A stretch of DNA of 64,000 nt from Chlorobaculum sp. MV4-Y (GTDB lineage Bacteria > Bacteroidota > Chlorobiia > Chlorobiales > Chlorobiaceae): the NCBI RefSeq assembly GCF_025244685.1, contig NZ_CP104202.1, forward strand, positions 1,812,471-1,876,470, written 5' to 3'. The notes below the pieces were generated by a model that saw only the letters and a list, made by a program, of their open reading frames with translations, ran no database searches and was not told the DNA's origin. The position numbers were made by a program, and so were the translations under genes. This document shows, piece after piece, positions 46,775-55,673 of this stretch (its first letter is position 1; each line of letters opens with the position of its first letter).

Positions 46775-46817
46775 AAAAGCCTCCGGGGTTCTGATAGAAC
46801 GGTACTCCGGAGGCCTT
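46775..46817. terminator. Bidirectional terminator between M23 and arfB genes
   Basis: AAAAGCCTCCGG pairs with CCGGAGGCCTTT; A and T runs on both sides suit the two convergent transcripts. Confidence 0.65.
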
Positions 46818-46841
46818 TCGCTTGCAACATTTTAGAGCGGC

Positions 46842-47261
46842 TCACTCTTCTTCGCTCACCTCTTTTCTGGACGCCTTGAGCTCAGCTCTTTTCGCCTTCT
46901 CTTCAAGACGCTTGTCCGCAGCGCTTTTTGGCGGCTTCGTCGCTTTGCGCATCTTTTGTTCGACCAGGGCCTTGGTCAAGATGCCCCGGAACCGCTCGAT
47001 GGCATCCTGCCGGTTCCGCTCCTGCGTACGGTAACGCTGGGCCCGGATGATGATCACCCCCTCCCGCGTTATCCGGCGGTCATTGAGCTGCATCAGCCGC
47101 TCTTTCAGATCCGACGGCAGGGACGACGCGGCGATGTCGAAGCGCAGATGCACCGCCGTCTCGACCGAGTTGACATTCTGCCCGCCCGCACCCTGCGAGC
47201 GCATAAAGGTCATTTCAAGCTGCTCTTCGTCAACCGAAACGCCTCTCGCGATCTTGATCAT
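46842..47261 (-). CDS. arfB: Peptidyl-tRNA hydrolase ArfB (ICT1/YaeJ)
   Basis: 139 residues from the ATG at 47261, which has a GGAGG ribosome site. SQGAGGQNVNSVETAVHLRF holds the GGQ motif that hydrolyses peptidyl-tRNA. The spacing and the Lys/Arg-rich tail (KPPKSAADKRLEEKAKRAE) fit ArfB, which rescues ribosomes stalled on non-stop mRNA by inserting its tail into the empty mRNA channel. It is too short to be a full RF1/RF2. Confidence 0.92.
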   Translation of the reverse strand: MIKIARGVSVDEEQLEMTFMRSQGAGGQNVNSVETAVHLRFDIAASSLPSDLKERLMQLNDRRITREGVIIIRAQRYRTQERNRQDAIERFRGILTKALVEQKMRKATKPPKSAADKRLEEKAKRAELKASRKEVSEEE

Positions 47262-47816
47262 AGGAATGCCTCCTTTTGACTTGAAAGTTATGACAGGGCT
47301 GCCAGCTCCGGTGACGCAAGAGTTTCTGGCCAGCTGTGGGAAAAAATACTTTCGATGCCAGCACCGGCGCACGGACGGATGTTGATCTCGCGGTCGTCGA
47401 GCAACAGAAATCCGGACGACCCATGTACATGCAGGAACGCCTCTGGTGAGCGCTTGAGATAACCGTGCTCGTAGGGGAAAAAACAGCGCGCCATGATCAC
47501 TGCCGCACCCTCTTCGCCGTCACGCGAAACCGCCCGGCAGAAACGTCAAGCAGCACATTACCAATATCGAGAAGAATAATGCCCATACGAGAGGATTGTC
47601 ATGATCGATCTCCGAAACAGGCGAAAAGGAGTGCCGCCGTCAGCCGACCCGAGGTTTGTGACAGATATGTTAACCAAACGGCGGAAAAGAGACAATGACA
47701 AAAAAACTCTTCCTGCGACAAAGCCTCACCCGTGGAACTCTTTGCACCTCTGCCGCGTCATCGTAAGGACACCTGCACTGACGGCAAACACCACATTCCA
47801 CAGGAGGGGAAAAGCT
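47262..47816. other. Gap between arfB and ferredoxin genes with two tiny minus-strand ORFs
   Basis: 555 bases. On the minus strand a 29-codon frame starting MGIILLDIGNVLLDV (47497-47586) overlaps the start of a 68-codon frame (47288-47494; MARCFFPYEHGYLKRSPEAF). The overlap would allow coupling, or the two may be remnants of one frameshifted gene. I recognise neither. The right part carries the leader of the ferredoxin gene. Confidence 0.35.
47288..47494 (-). CDS. Small hypothetical protein (uncertain)
   Basis: 68 codons just upstream of arfB on the same strand. The composition is protein-like (HVHGSSGFLLLDDREI), but there is no clear ribosome site and no recognised family. It may be the C-terminal part of a broken gene that began at 47586. 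Confidence 0.3.
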   Translation of the reverse strand: MARCFFPYEHGYLKRSPEAFLHVHGSSGFLLLDDREINIRPCAGAGIESIFSHSWPETLASPELAALS

Positions 47817-48065
47817 ATGGCCAACAACGAACTGAAGCATCCGGCAAATGCGCCCGGTCCGTTCTACGTCACCAGCCCGGACGATCCCGATGGAGAGGGG
47901 TGCAATGGCTGCGCCATCTGCTACAACGCAGCTCCGGACTTCTTTGCCGAAGATGCGGAAGGGTACGCCTATGTAGCGCAGCAACCGCAATCAGATGCCG
48001 ATATTGCTCTTTGCCGCGAACAGATAGCTGCCTGCCCGACAAACTCCATCGGCGAAAACGGCTGA
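47817..48065 (+). CDS. Single-cluster [4Fe-4S] ferredoxin
   Basis: 82 residues from the ATG at 47817, with a strong AGGAGGGG ribosome site; the frame extends upstream, but the site decides the start. Cluster ligands are CNGCAIC (CxxCxxC) and a remote Cys in ACPTNSI. An extra Cys (ALCREQ) could form a disulphide as in small bacterial ferredoxins. The acidic surface suits an electron carrier for a low-potential partner. The gene stands alone and is convergent with the WD40 gene. Confidence 0.85.
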   Translation: MANNELKHPANAPGPFYVTSPDDPDGEGCNGCAICYNAAPDFFAEDAEGYAYVAQQPQSDADIALCREQIAACPTNSIGENG

Positions 48066-48110
48066 CGCTTCAAGCCTTCAAATTCTTCTCTTACCCACAC
48101 CCGGACGCCT

Positions 48111-48142
48111 ATAAACAAAACTGCCGGGCATCAACCCGGCAG
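48111..48142 (-). terminator. Terminator after the WD40 gene
   Basis: CTGCCGGG (48121-48128) pairs perfectly with CCCGGCAG (48135-48142). On the minus strand TTTTGTTTAT follows. Confidence 0.75.
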
Positions 48143-48163
48143 ATGCGCGAAACTCCCGAAGCT

Positions 48164-49114
48164 TTAGACGACGCCCCAGAGCTTGATCTTGAAGTCATCG
48201 CTTCCGCTGGCGATCACCTTGCCATCCGGCGAAAAGGCGACCGACTGAACCTCGTGTGTGTGACCGCGATAGGTGTGCACGAGTGTTCCTTTCTCCACGT
48301 TCCAGAGCCGGACCGACTCGTCGTTCGCGGCGCTGGCAATGAGCGTGCCGGCGGGATTGAAGCAGAGGGCGCGTACACCATCCTCATGACCTTCGAGCAC
48401 CTTGAGCATCTGGCCGGTGGCCGCATCGAGCACCTTCACTTTGGCGTCGCGTCCGCAGAGCGCGATCTTGCTGCCGTCCGGGCTGAAGGAGACGAAGTGC
48501 GAAAGCGTGTCGCCGGTCGGGTAGTTGGCGATGTTCTTGCCGGTTTCGAGATCCCAGATTTTCACTACCGGCTCCTCGCCACAACTGACAAGCTTTTTGC
48601 CGTCAGCGCTAAAGGCAACGCACTCGATGTAGGATTTGTGCCCGAAGAGGGTTTTCACCTCGTTGCCGGTTTCGGTGTCCCAGAACTTGATGGTGGTGTC
48701 GCGCGAGCAGCTCGCCACCGTCTTGCCGTCGGGGCTGAAAGCGATCATGCGCACCTCGGTGTCGTGCCCCTTGCAAACGTGCAGGCACTGGCCGGTCGCC
48801 ACGTCCCAGATGCGCACCGTGCTGTCGATGCTGCCACTGGCCACCTTGTCGCCCTTGGGGCTGTAATCGACGCACTTGACCCAGGTGGTATGACCCGACA
48901 TGGTATGAATCGCCTGGCCGGTTGCCACATCCCACAGCTTTACCTTTTCATCGAAGCTGCCGCTGACGAGTTTCTTTCCATCGGGGCTGAAGCGCACGCC
49001 AAGCACCCGGTCTTCGTGACCGGCGAGGGTCTTGATGAGCGCCGCGTCTTCACGCACCTGAGGCCGTTTCAGTTCCACCTCTTTTTTGCCGAATATCTTC
49101 GATAGGAAACCCAT
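48164..49114 (-). CDS. WD40 repeat protein, seven-bladed propeller
   Basis: 316 residues from the ATG at 49114 (MGFLSKIFGKKEVELKRP). After a short basic N-terminus, seven repeats of about 42 residues each carry the GH...WD pattern (for example GHEDRVLGVRFSPDGKKLVS, VKLWDVATG, VRIWDVATG, IKLWGVV). It should fold as a single seven-bladed scaffold. There is no signal peptide or enzyme domain. The partner is unknown. WD40 proteins of this kind are common in green sulfur bacteria. Confidence 0.9.
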   Translation of the reverse strand: MGFLSKIFGKKEVELKRPQVREDAALIKTLAGHEDRVLGVRFSPDGKKLVSGSFDEKVKLWDVATGQAIHTMSGHTTWVKCVDYSPKGDKVASGSIDSTVRIWDVATGQCLHVCKGHDTEVRMIAFSPDGKTVASCSRDTTIKFWDTETGNEVKTLFGHKSYIECVAFSADGKKLVSCGEEPVVKIWDLETGKNIANYPTGDTLSHFVSFSPDGSKIALCGRDAKVKVLDAATGQMLKVLEGHEDGVRALCFNPAGTLIASAANDESVRLWNVEKGTLVHTYRGHTHEVQSVAFSPDGKVIASGSDDFKIKLWGVV

Positions 49115-49236
49115 GAGTGTAAATCGTTTGATGGTTGCCGGGCGCAGACATGACGATGCCGGAAAACGCCTGAAAAAATTGTTCGCTAATTTAAAAAATT
49201 TTATCCGTAACACCCACCCGTGCGCACGCCAAGCCG

Positions 49237-50394
49237 CTAACTGCCGCGACCGAAAAGCGGGTAGCTTCGCCCCTTCCACTTAGGCCCCTTGCCAAACACG
49301 CTCAGGCGGAACGAGTTAAAGGCGATCAGGAGCAGCATCACCTGCGAAAGTGCGTGGAGCAGCGCCGACCACAATGGCTGGCGGAACCTTGCGGCGATCA
49401 TGAAGCGGATGACGAGCGCCACCGTCACCTGCGCCAGCGGCAGCCAGAAGAGGGCGAGCGAGCGGTCGCCATGCAGCGCCGAGAAGAGGAGAAAGGCGTA
49501 CGGCGCGAGGTATAGGAGCGCGACAAGCACCATCAGCACTACGAAGCCAGGAATACTGTTGCCGAGTCCGGCGAAGAGATTCTTGGAAAATCCTTGCCAC
49601 ACCTCGCCGAAGCCCCGGTACATCCGGCAGCTCACCGCGTCGGTTCCGTCGAAAGCCGCCACCTTGCCGCCCGAACGCTTGACCGCCTTGCAGAGCCACA
49701 CATCCTCGACGATGTTGTTGCAAACTGAACGATGCCCGCCGATCCGCTCATAGGCGTCGCGCCGGAAGAGGATGAACTGGCCGATGGCGTAGCAGAAGGC
49801 CGAAGAGCGACTTTTCCAGACCATCGAGATAGGCAGATAGCTGAAAAGGATGTGATAGACCAGCGGCACAATCAACTTCTCCCAGAAGCTCTCCATCTCT
49901 TGCGCCGGAGTCAGCGAAAGCATCCCTGCGCTTCGCCGGCGCATCGCCTCGACCACCCGCCCGAGCGCGTCGGGCTGGTGGCGCGTGTCGGCGTCGGTGA
50001 AAAGCAGTAGCTCGCCCGTCGCCGCTTCACCAAGCTGCTGGCAGGCCCACGCCTTGCCGTGCCAGCCCGCCGGAAGCTCGCGACCTTCGAGAAGGCGCAG
50101 CTTCCCGCCAAGCGGCGTAGCGGCAATCCGGCGGAGCGCCTCAAGCGTGCCATCACTGGAGTGGTCGTCGAGCACGATCACCTCAAAATCCGGATAGCGC
50201 TGTGCCAGCAGCGAAGCGACACACGCCTCGATGTTCAGTTCCTCATTGCGCGCAGGCACCAGAAGCGAAACCCTCGGCGTGGACGCGCCATCATCCGGTG
50301 CACCGGGAAGTCGCGGCAGATCGCCAAGGTTCTTCAGCACGATGCCAAGAAACACTAGCAAAGAGCCAAGAATGAAGAGTTGATAGATCAGCAT
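49237..50394 (-). CDS. cruC: Family 2 glycosyltransferase, probable chlorobactene glucosyltransferase
   Basis: 385 residues. An N-terminal membrane helix (MLIYQLFILGSLLVFLGIVL) precedes a GT2 domain with SLLVPARNEELNIEA, EVIVLDDHSSDGT and the DxD motif FTDADTR. Further membrane segments lie in the C-terminal third. This pattern and its place near hisG and bchK match CruC of C. tepidum as I remember it. CruC adds glucose to hydroxychlorobactene, the chlorosome carotenoid. The name rests on context and memory; a general GT2 is the safe call. A hisG terminator lies just upstream. Confidence 0.72.
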   Translation of the reverse strand: MLIYQLFILGSLLVFLGIVLKNLGDLPRLPGAPDDGASTPRVSLLVPARNEELNIEACVASLLAQRYPDFEVIVLDDHSSDGTLEALRRIAATPLGGKLRLLEGRELPAGWHGKAWACQQLGEAATGELLLFTDADTRHQPDALGRVVEAMRRRSAGMLSLTPAQEMESFWEKLIVPLVYHILFSYLPISMVWKSRSSAFCYAIGQFILFRRDAYERIGGHRSVCNNIVEDVWLCKAVKRSGGKVAAFDGTDAVSCRMYRGFGEVWQGFSKNLFAGLGNSIPGFVVLMVLVALLYLAPYAFLLFSALHGDRSLALFWLPLAQVTVALVIRFMIAARFRQPLWSALLHALSQVMLLLIAFNSFRLSVFGKGPKWKGRSYPLFGRGS

Positions 50395-50400
50395 GGTAAT

Positions 50401-50425
50401 AAAAAGGCCGCGCTTGGCGGCCTTG
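50401..50425 (-). terminator. Terminator after hisG
   Basis: AAGGCCG and CGGCCTT flank a 7-base loop; on the minus strand TTTTTATTA follows. It lies between hisG and cruC, so cruC likely has its own promoter or relies on read-through. Confidence 0.75.
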
Positions 50426-50493
50426 CAGTTTTAACTGTGGCGTAGCAGGTTCCCATCATCCCATCCTCTTCGTCCCTGCCGTCCCTGATGCTC

Positions 50494-51375
50494 TCAGTCG
50501 ATCAGCTTGTTGATGTTATACTCGAAAATACCCTCTGCGCCCGCACGTTTCAGCTCGGGAATCAGGTGGCGCACGATCTTTTCGGAGACGATCACTTCGA
50601 GCGCAACCCACTCCTTGTCGGCCAGGTCGGAAACGGTTGGCTGGCGAAGGGCGGGAATGACCGCCATGATCGCCTCAAGCCCGGCTTTCGGCGCGTTCAT
50701 CTTGAGGCCAACCTTGCCCTGCGCGCTGATCGCGCCTTGCAGCAGCATGGCCATGTTCTCGATCTTTTCGCGCTTCCACGGGTCTTCCCACGCCGCTTTG
50801 TTAGCGATGAGCTTGGTATTGGACTGAAGCACCGTTTCGACGATGCGCAGCTTGTTGGCCCGCAGCGACGAGCCGGTCTCGGTCACCTCGACGATGGCGT
50901 CGGCCAGCTCCGGCGGTTTGACCTCGGTCGCCCCCCAGCTGAACTCAACCGAGGCGTTCACGCCGTTTTCGGCCAGATACTTCTTCGTGATGTTCACCAC
51001 CTCGGTGGCGATGTGCTTGCCTTCGAGGTCCTTGACGGACTTGATCGGCGAGCTTTCCGGCACGGCAAGCACCCAGCGCACGGGCCGCATCGAGGCTTTC
51101 GAATAGACCAGATCGGCCACCTCGACCACATCGGCATCGGTCTCGATGATCCAGTCTTTGCCGGTCAGTCCGGCGTCGAACGCGCCCTGTGCGACGTAAC
51201 GGGCCATCTCCTGCGCGCGAATCAGGATCGCCTCCAGCTCGTCATCATCAATCGAGGGAAAGTAGGAGCGGCTCTGGACGGAAAAATGAAAACCAGCATT
51301 GGCGAAAAGTTCGAGAGTCGAATCCTGAAGGCTGCCCTTCGGCAGACCCAGCTTGAGAACCTTGTTGTTGTTCAT
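50494..51375 (-). CDS. hisG: ATP phosphoribosyltransferase, long form
   Basis: 293 residues, the length of the long HisG with a C-terminal regulatory ACT-like domain. It begins [19 protein letters not shown] and contains [18 protein letters not shown] and the PRPP loop region ([16 protein letters not shown]). It catalyses the first step of histidine synthesis and is inhibited by histidine through the C-terminal domain. Other his genes are not nearby. It follows lpxH by 27 bases. Confidence 0.92.
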   Translation of the reverse strand: MNNNKVLKLGLPKGSLQDSTLELFANAGFHFSVQSRSYFPSIDDDELEAILIRAQEMARYVAQGAFDAGLTGKDWIIETDADVVEVADLVYSKASMRPVRWVLAVPESSPIKSVKDLEGKHIATEVVNITKKYLAENGVNASVEFSWGATEVKPPELADAIVEVTETGSSLRANKLRIVETVLQSNTKLIANKAAWEDPWKREKIENMAMLLQGAISAQGKVGLKMNAPKAGLEAIMAVIPALRQPTVSDLADKEWVALEVIVSEKIVRHLIPELKRAGAEGIFEYNINKLID

Positions 51376-51402
51376 GTGATAAAAGAGAATCTGATAGTTG
51401 AC

Positions 51403-52134
51403 TTAAAGCTTTTCGAGCCGGAACTGCCCCTGTTCATAGACTCCGTATTGATACCGCCCTTCGATCCACGAGCCGAGATTGACGTAGGTGCTGCCCGATT
51501 CATGAACCACCTGCACGCGCTCCGAGTGGTTATGACCGCAGACAAAATAATCAAAATCACGCTCTTGAGCCAAAGCGGCGGCAAAATCGGGAAGGCGCGT
51601 CGATTCGGCGCGCATATCGACTTTTTTGTGCTTGCGGCTGAGCAGGGAGAAATGCTTCATGAGCGCCGTCGCGAGGTCGGAGTGAAAGGCCGTCAGAAGG
51701 CCGAGGTTGAAGCGGTTGCGGATAAAACGGGCGAAGAGCTTGTAACCGAGATCGCCCTCGCCGAGGCCGTCGCCATGTGCGAGCAGAAACAGCTTGCCGT
51801 CGTGATGCACCTCCTGCAATCCGTAGCAGGTTTTGACGCCAAGCTCGTCGTCGAAAAAACTGCCGAGATAAAAGTCGTGGTTTCCGGCAAACCAGGTGAC
51901 GCTGACGCCGCTCCGGACAAGCCCCGAGAGCATACAGAAAAACCGGGTGAACCCTTTGGGAACGACGTGGCGGAACTCCATCCAGTAATCGAGAATGTCG
52001 CCGAGAAGGTAGAGCGCCCCGCCCTGTTCGCGGATGAGCGAAAAAAGTTTTTCAAGGCGTTCGAGCTTCTCCTGTTCCGCCTGGGGCTCTTGCAGGCCGA
52101 GATGAAGATCGCTGAGAAAATAGAGTCCAGGCAT
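51403..52134 (-). CDS. lpxH: UDP-2,3-diacylglucosamine diphosphatase-like phosphoesterase
   Basis: 243 residues. The calcineurin-type metal motifs are complete: SDLHLG (D-x-H), GDILDYW (GDxxD), GNHDFYLG (GNHD), LAHGDG and GHNHSE. This set, with the DYWMEF segment, is the LpxH pattern. LpxH removes UMP from UDP-diacylglucosamine in lipid A synthesis at the inner membrane. It starts 18 bases after the prenol-kinase-like gene ends and is followed by hisG, as a compact minus-strand unit. Confidence 0.85.
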   Translation of the reverse strand: MPGLYFLSDLHLGLQEPQAEQEKLERLEKLFSLIREQGGALYLLGDILDYWMEFRHVVPKGFTRFFCMLSGLVRSGVSVTWFAGNHDFYLGSFFDDELGVKTCYGLQEVHHDGKLFLLAHGDGLGEGDLGYKLFARFIRNRFNLGLLTAFHSDLATALMKHFSLLSRKHKKVDMRAESTRLPDFAAALAQERDFDYFVCGHNHSERVQVVHESGSTYVNLGSWIEGRYQYGVYEQGQFRLEKL

Positions 52135-52152
52135 CGCGTAGAGTGAGCAGGT

Positions 52153-52866
52153 TCAGAGCACCGCGGAAAGCGCGATGACCGCCACAGGAATGAGAATGTT
52201 GTCCACCTCTTTCGGGCTGACCCCCTCGATGATGGTCGCAACGACAACGATCATGGCGATTTTCACGGGATCGTACGCTGCCGGCACGATCAGCCAAACA
52301 AAAAAAAGGCCGGCGGCAAGGCTGCCCGCAAGAAAGGCGAGGCTCCCCTCGAGGCTTCGCTCGCTGAGCACCCTGTACTTCATCTTGCCCATCCTCGTGC
52401 CGACGATGGGAGCCAGACCGTCGCCCCAGCCAAGCACGGCCATCGCCAGCACGCCCGCGAACTGCTTGTAGTAGAGGGTGCCGCAGATCATGGCGACGAC
52501 CACGAAATAGAGCGTACCCTTGAGCAGTTCGCGCTTGTCGCCCGTGCGGGTCATGGTTTTGACCGCCTGGTCATCATCGGCGGCGAAAAGTCCTTTCTGG
52601 ATGAGCAGCACCGTCCAGACGGCGAAGACCGTGATGTTCAGGTAGTGCGACCAGTCACCGTCACGGAAAAGAGGTAAAAAGATAATGACCGAACCCGCGC
52701 AAATGTGGGTGATCTTGCGGCTGATGTCCCGCGGCAAACCGTGGTTGGTCACGAGCCAGTCCATGAGAGGCGGCACGCTGAAGACGTATGCAAACGTAAG
52801 CAGCATGACCAGAACATTGTGCCAAACGACAGGAAAATTGAAAAAGGTAGAGGCTATGGCTGTCAT
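52153..52866 (-). CDS. Prenol (phytol/farnesol) kinase-like membrane protein
   Basis: 237 residues with about six membrane helices. SRKITHICAGSVIIFLPLF near the N-terminus and GWGDGLAPIVGTRMGKMKY in the middle are the signatures of CTP-dependent dolichol/phytol kinases (VTE5 type) and the related CdsA family; KSLEG-like ERSLEGSLAFL follows. Such enzymes phosphorylate phytol or a related isoprenol. It stands next to bchK, whose substrate is an isoprenyl diphosphate, so a role in supplying or salvaging the tail alcohol is likely (inference). A phosphatidate cytidylyltransferase is the alternative. Confidence 0.75.
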   Translation of the reverse strand: MTAIASTFFNFPVVWHNVLVMLLTFAYVFSVPPLMDWLVTNHGLPRDISRKITHICAGSVIIFLPLFRDGDWSHYLNITVFAVWTVLLIQKGLFAADDDQAVKTMTRTGDKRELLKGTLYFVVVAMICGTLYYKQFAGVLAMAVLGWGDGLAPIVGTRMGKMKYRVLSERSLEGSLAFLAGSLAAGLFFVWLIVPAAYDPVKIAMIVVVATIIEGVSPKEVDNILIPVAVIALSAVL

Positions 52867-52966
52867 GGCGCCTCCGGATGGTGAAAGTTATAAGGAAGAT
52901 GACCTGAAAAACGGATGTTCGTGCGGGGTATCGTCATCGTTTTTTCGTCCGGCATTCATCGGAACC

Positions 52967-53000
52967 GGCAGGCAGAACGAGTAATCGCAATCTGCCTGCC
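52967..53000 (-). other. Strong hairpin downstream of bchK
   Basis: GGCAGGCAGA (52967-52976) pairs perfectly with TCTGCCTGCC (52991-53000), 10 bp, starting 14 bases past the bchK stop. No immediate T-run, so it may slow or protect the transcript rather than end it cleanly. Confidence 0.5.
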
Positions 53001-53013
53001 ACCTTCGGAAAGA

Positions 53014-54009
53014 TCACATGTACTTTGCGCCCACCAGGGCGGCGGCAAACATCTGGTTGGTCAGGAACAGAATGTTGTTGACCACCTGGAACCGCAGGAA
53101 TGCGTTGTGCTCCTGCACTTCACTCTTGCCGATGGCGTTGCCGAAGCCGTCATCAACCGCATGCTGCACAAGTGTAATACCCGATTTGGGGTCGCGATAA
53201 ATCGGGATCTGAATGATGATGTTCAGTACCAGTCCTGCAATGATAAAGTACATCAGAGTCGTAAAACCCCACATGAAGACACGCCAGGCGAAGATTGCGA
53301 ACACCAGATCGATGATGATGAAGGCAACCAGGAAGGTGTTCTTCGCGCCGATCATGACGGTCAGGGACTTCATGCCCCCCTTGGCATCACCCTCCTGCGA
53401 CTTGAAGTCGTTCATGACGATGAGCGCCACGGCCATGAAGAAGTTGAGTCCGGCAAGCCAGAGCACCTCGGGGCGAATATCGCTGAAGAGCGCATTGGCC
53501 GAAAGATAGGTGATGAAGCCATAGGAAAAGCCGACCGCCGGACCGGAAAAGAAGATGTTTTTCTTGAGCTTGAAGGGGGGCGCGGAGTAGAGATAACCAA
53601 TGACGAGGCCGGCCAGGAGCGAACCGACGAAAATCATGCCGCGCTGGCCGCCGATGCTCGTGCCAATCCAGCTGCTCAGCGCCACAGCGATCACCAGCAC
53701 GATGCTCCAGTTCCAGATTGCCTCTTTTTCCGAAAGCCTTCCCGACGGAATGGGGCGGGTCGGCTCGTTGACCCGGTCGAGTTCGAGATCGTAGTAGTCG
53801 TTCACCGACTGGCTGAAGCCGGTTCCAAGGGGGCCGTAGAGCAAAAAGAGCGCCGCGAGCAGCAGGTAGTCGTGCACGGTGGGCTGCATCGCTCCGGATG
53901 CCATGACTCCCCCGGCGAGGCAGGGAAAAACGCTGATCCAGGTAACGGGGTCGAGCAGTTCGAGATGAGCTTTTACTTTATCGACAAATCCTTGGCTTGC
54001 AACTGACAT
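53014..54009 (-). CDS. bchK: Bacteriochlorophyll synthase, probable BChl c synthase
   Basis: 331 residues from the ATG at 54009. It is a UbiA-family membrane prenyltransferase with about nine helices. The first Asp-rich motif is NDYYDLELDRVNEPTRPIPS, diagnostic of (bacterio)chlorophyll synthases. The second is NDFKSQEGD. It joins an isoprenyl diphosphate to bacteriochlorophyllide. Green sulfur bacteria have BchG (BChl a) and BchK (BChl c/d, farnesyl). Gene order with cruC, hisG and the kinase agrees with bchK as I recall it, but BchG cannot be ruled out from sequence alone. Confidence 0.82.
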   Translation of the reverse strand: MSVASQGFVDKVKAHLELLDPVTWISVFPCLAGGVMASGAMQPTVHDYLLLAALFLLYGPLGTGFSQSVNDYYDLELDRVNEPTRPIPSGRLSEKEAIWNWSIVLVIAVALSSWIGTSIGGQRGMIFVGSLLAGLVIGYLYSAPPFKLKKNIFFSGPAVGFSYGFITYLSANALFSDIRPEVLWLAGLNFFMAVALIVMNDFKSQEGDAKGGMKSLTVMIGAKNTFLVAFIIIDLVFAIFAWRVFMWGFTTLMYFIIAGLVLNIIIQIPIYRDPKSGITLVQHAVDDGFGNAIGKSEVQEHNAFLRFQVVNNILFLTNQMFAAALVGAKYM

Positions 54010-54182
54010 GACTGATGAGGTAGTGGAAACGGCTCCAGGCCGGTTGAAAATGACTGTGTTGGGTCTTCGGCGAGGAGATATTCCGCACCATGATGCGCCC
54101 ATATGTTGCGTAAATTTACGAATCCCGCAGAAATAATAACATCATATCGGGAACAATTATGAAGGAAGCAAATAGCAGACGT

Positions 54183-55520
54183 TCAGAGAGACGGCGGTAC
54201 TACCAACGAAACCGCTTCCCCAGAGAGGGTGGCTGAAGTCGCACCGGTGATTTTCACGAAAAGCGTATCGCCCGGATTGAACTCGCCACGGCTGAAGACC
54301 ACTGCGCGATTTTCAAAGGTACGGCCCATGAGTTGCGACGATGAGCGCTTGCTCTCGGCTTCGGCGAGCACCTCGACCGTCTTACCGATCTCGCGCCGGA
54401 AAATCTCGCGCGACATGGCGTTTTGCAGCTCGATGATCTCCTGAAGTCTCGCCTTTTTGACCGTGTCCGGCACGTCGTCCGGCAGGTTCCGCGCGGCCCA
54501 GGTGCCCGGGCGTACCGAGTAGTGGAACATGAACGCCGTGTCGTAACCGACCGCCTCCATCAGCGAAAGAGTCTCGCGATGATCCTTTTCGGTTTCGGTG
54601 CAGAATCCTGCAATCAGGTCGGTAGTGATGGCCACGTCCGGAATGTGGCTGCGGATCATGGCGATCCGGTCGAGATACTCCTCACGGGTATGGCCACGCT
54701 TCATCAGGTCGAGCATTCGCGACGAACCGGACTGCACGGGAAGATGGATGTGGTTGCAGAGATTCGGGCGCGCAGCAATGACCTTGACGAGTGCTTCAGA
54801 GATGTCCTTGGGATGCGAGGTGGTGAAGCGGATGCGCATCGACGGCACGGCGAGGCTCACGCCTTCGAGCAGCCCGGCGAAGTCGAGCTCCTTTTCGGCG
54901 TCGCGCCATGAGTTGACGTTCTGGCCGAGCAGCGTCACCTCGCGGAATCCCGCATTTTCCAGTGCAGCCACCTCGGCCACCACGCGTTCGAAGCTGACAC
55001 TGCGCTCGCGCCCCCGCGTCACCGGCACCACGCAGAAGGCGCAGTGGTTGTTGCAGCCGCGCATCACCGGCAGAAACGCGCCGATCGTACTGGCGCGAAC
55101 CGGCTCGATACCCGCGTAGGTCTCCGTCTGGTCGTAGTCAAGAAGAGCGGGTCTCGCCGCCGCCTCGCGCACGCCTGCGACAAGACCGGCAAGCTCGCGA
55201 TAGTTGTCCGGCCCGACGATGAAATCGACAAAGGGATAGTCGCTGAACACCCGTTCACGTTCGAACTGCGGCACGCATCCGAGCACACCGATCACCAGTT
55301 CCTTGCACCGCCGCTTGCGCCCCTTGAGGTGCGTCAGGATATTTCCGAGCCGCTCCTCGGCATTCTCACGCACCGCACAGGAGTTGAGCAGCACGATATC
55401 GGCGACCGTCTCATCCGCCGCCGGAACAAACCCTTCAGCCTGAAGCAGCGCCGTGACGATCTCCGAGTCCGCCTGGTTCATCTGACAGCCGAAGGTGTGA
55501 ATATAAAATGATGATGGCAT
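54183..55520 (-). CDS. miaB: tRNA-2-methylthio-N6-dimethylallyladenosine synthase
   Basis: 445 residues from the ATG at 55520 ([16 protein letters not shown]). The N-terminal UPF0004 domain has the [11 protein letters not shown] cluster site. The radical-SAM motif is [12 protein letters not shown] (CxxxCxxC) at about 160. A C-terminal TRAM domain ends the protein. It adds the 2-methylthio group to i6A37 of tRNAs that read UNN codons. It stands upstream of bchK with a 170-base gap, downstream of the nifS-nifU pair, which may supply its clusters. Confidence 0.94.
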   Translation of the reverse strand: MPSSFYIHTFGCQMNQADSEIVTALLQAEGFVPAADETVADIVLLNSCAVRENAEERLGNILTHLKGRKRRCKELVIGVLGCVPQFERERVFSDYPFVDFIVGPDNYRELAGLVAGVREAAARPALLDYDQTETYAGIEPVRASTIGAFLPVMRGCNNHCAFCVVPVTRGRERSVSFERVVAEVAALENAGFREVTLLGQNVNSWRDAEKELDFAGLLEGVSLAVPSMRIRFTTSHPKDISEALVKVIAARPNLCNHIHLPVQSGSSRMLDLMKRGHTREEYLDRIAMIRSHIPDVAITTDLIAGFCTETEKDHRETLSLMEAVGYDTAFMFHYSVRPGTWAARNLPDDVPDTVKKARLQEIIELQNAMSREIFRREIGKTVEVLAEAESKRSSSQLMGRTFENRAVVFSRGEFNPGDTLFVKITGATSATLSGEAVSLVVPPSL

Positions 55521-55673
55521 ACGGCTCATTCGTTGACGCATAGTGCTTGCTCGATCTCGACTACCAGAACGGAGCGAGGCGCAACCTCGTGATTCGTCCG
55601 GCGAACCGGAGTCGTCGCGAAGCGCGCCCTGCCGCTTCCTTCCCTTGAACTGAAATCCCCCCGGCGGAGACCG

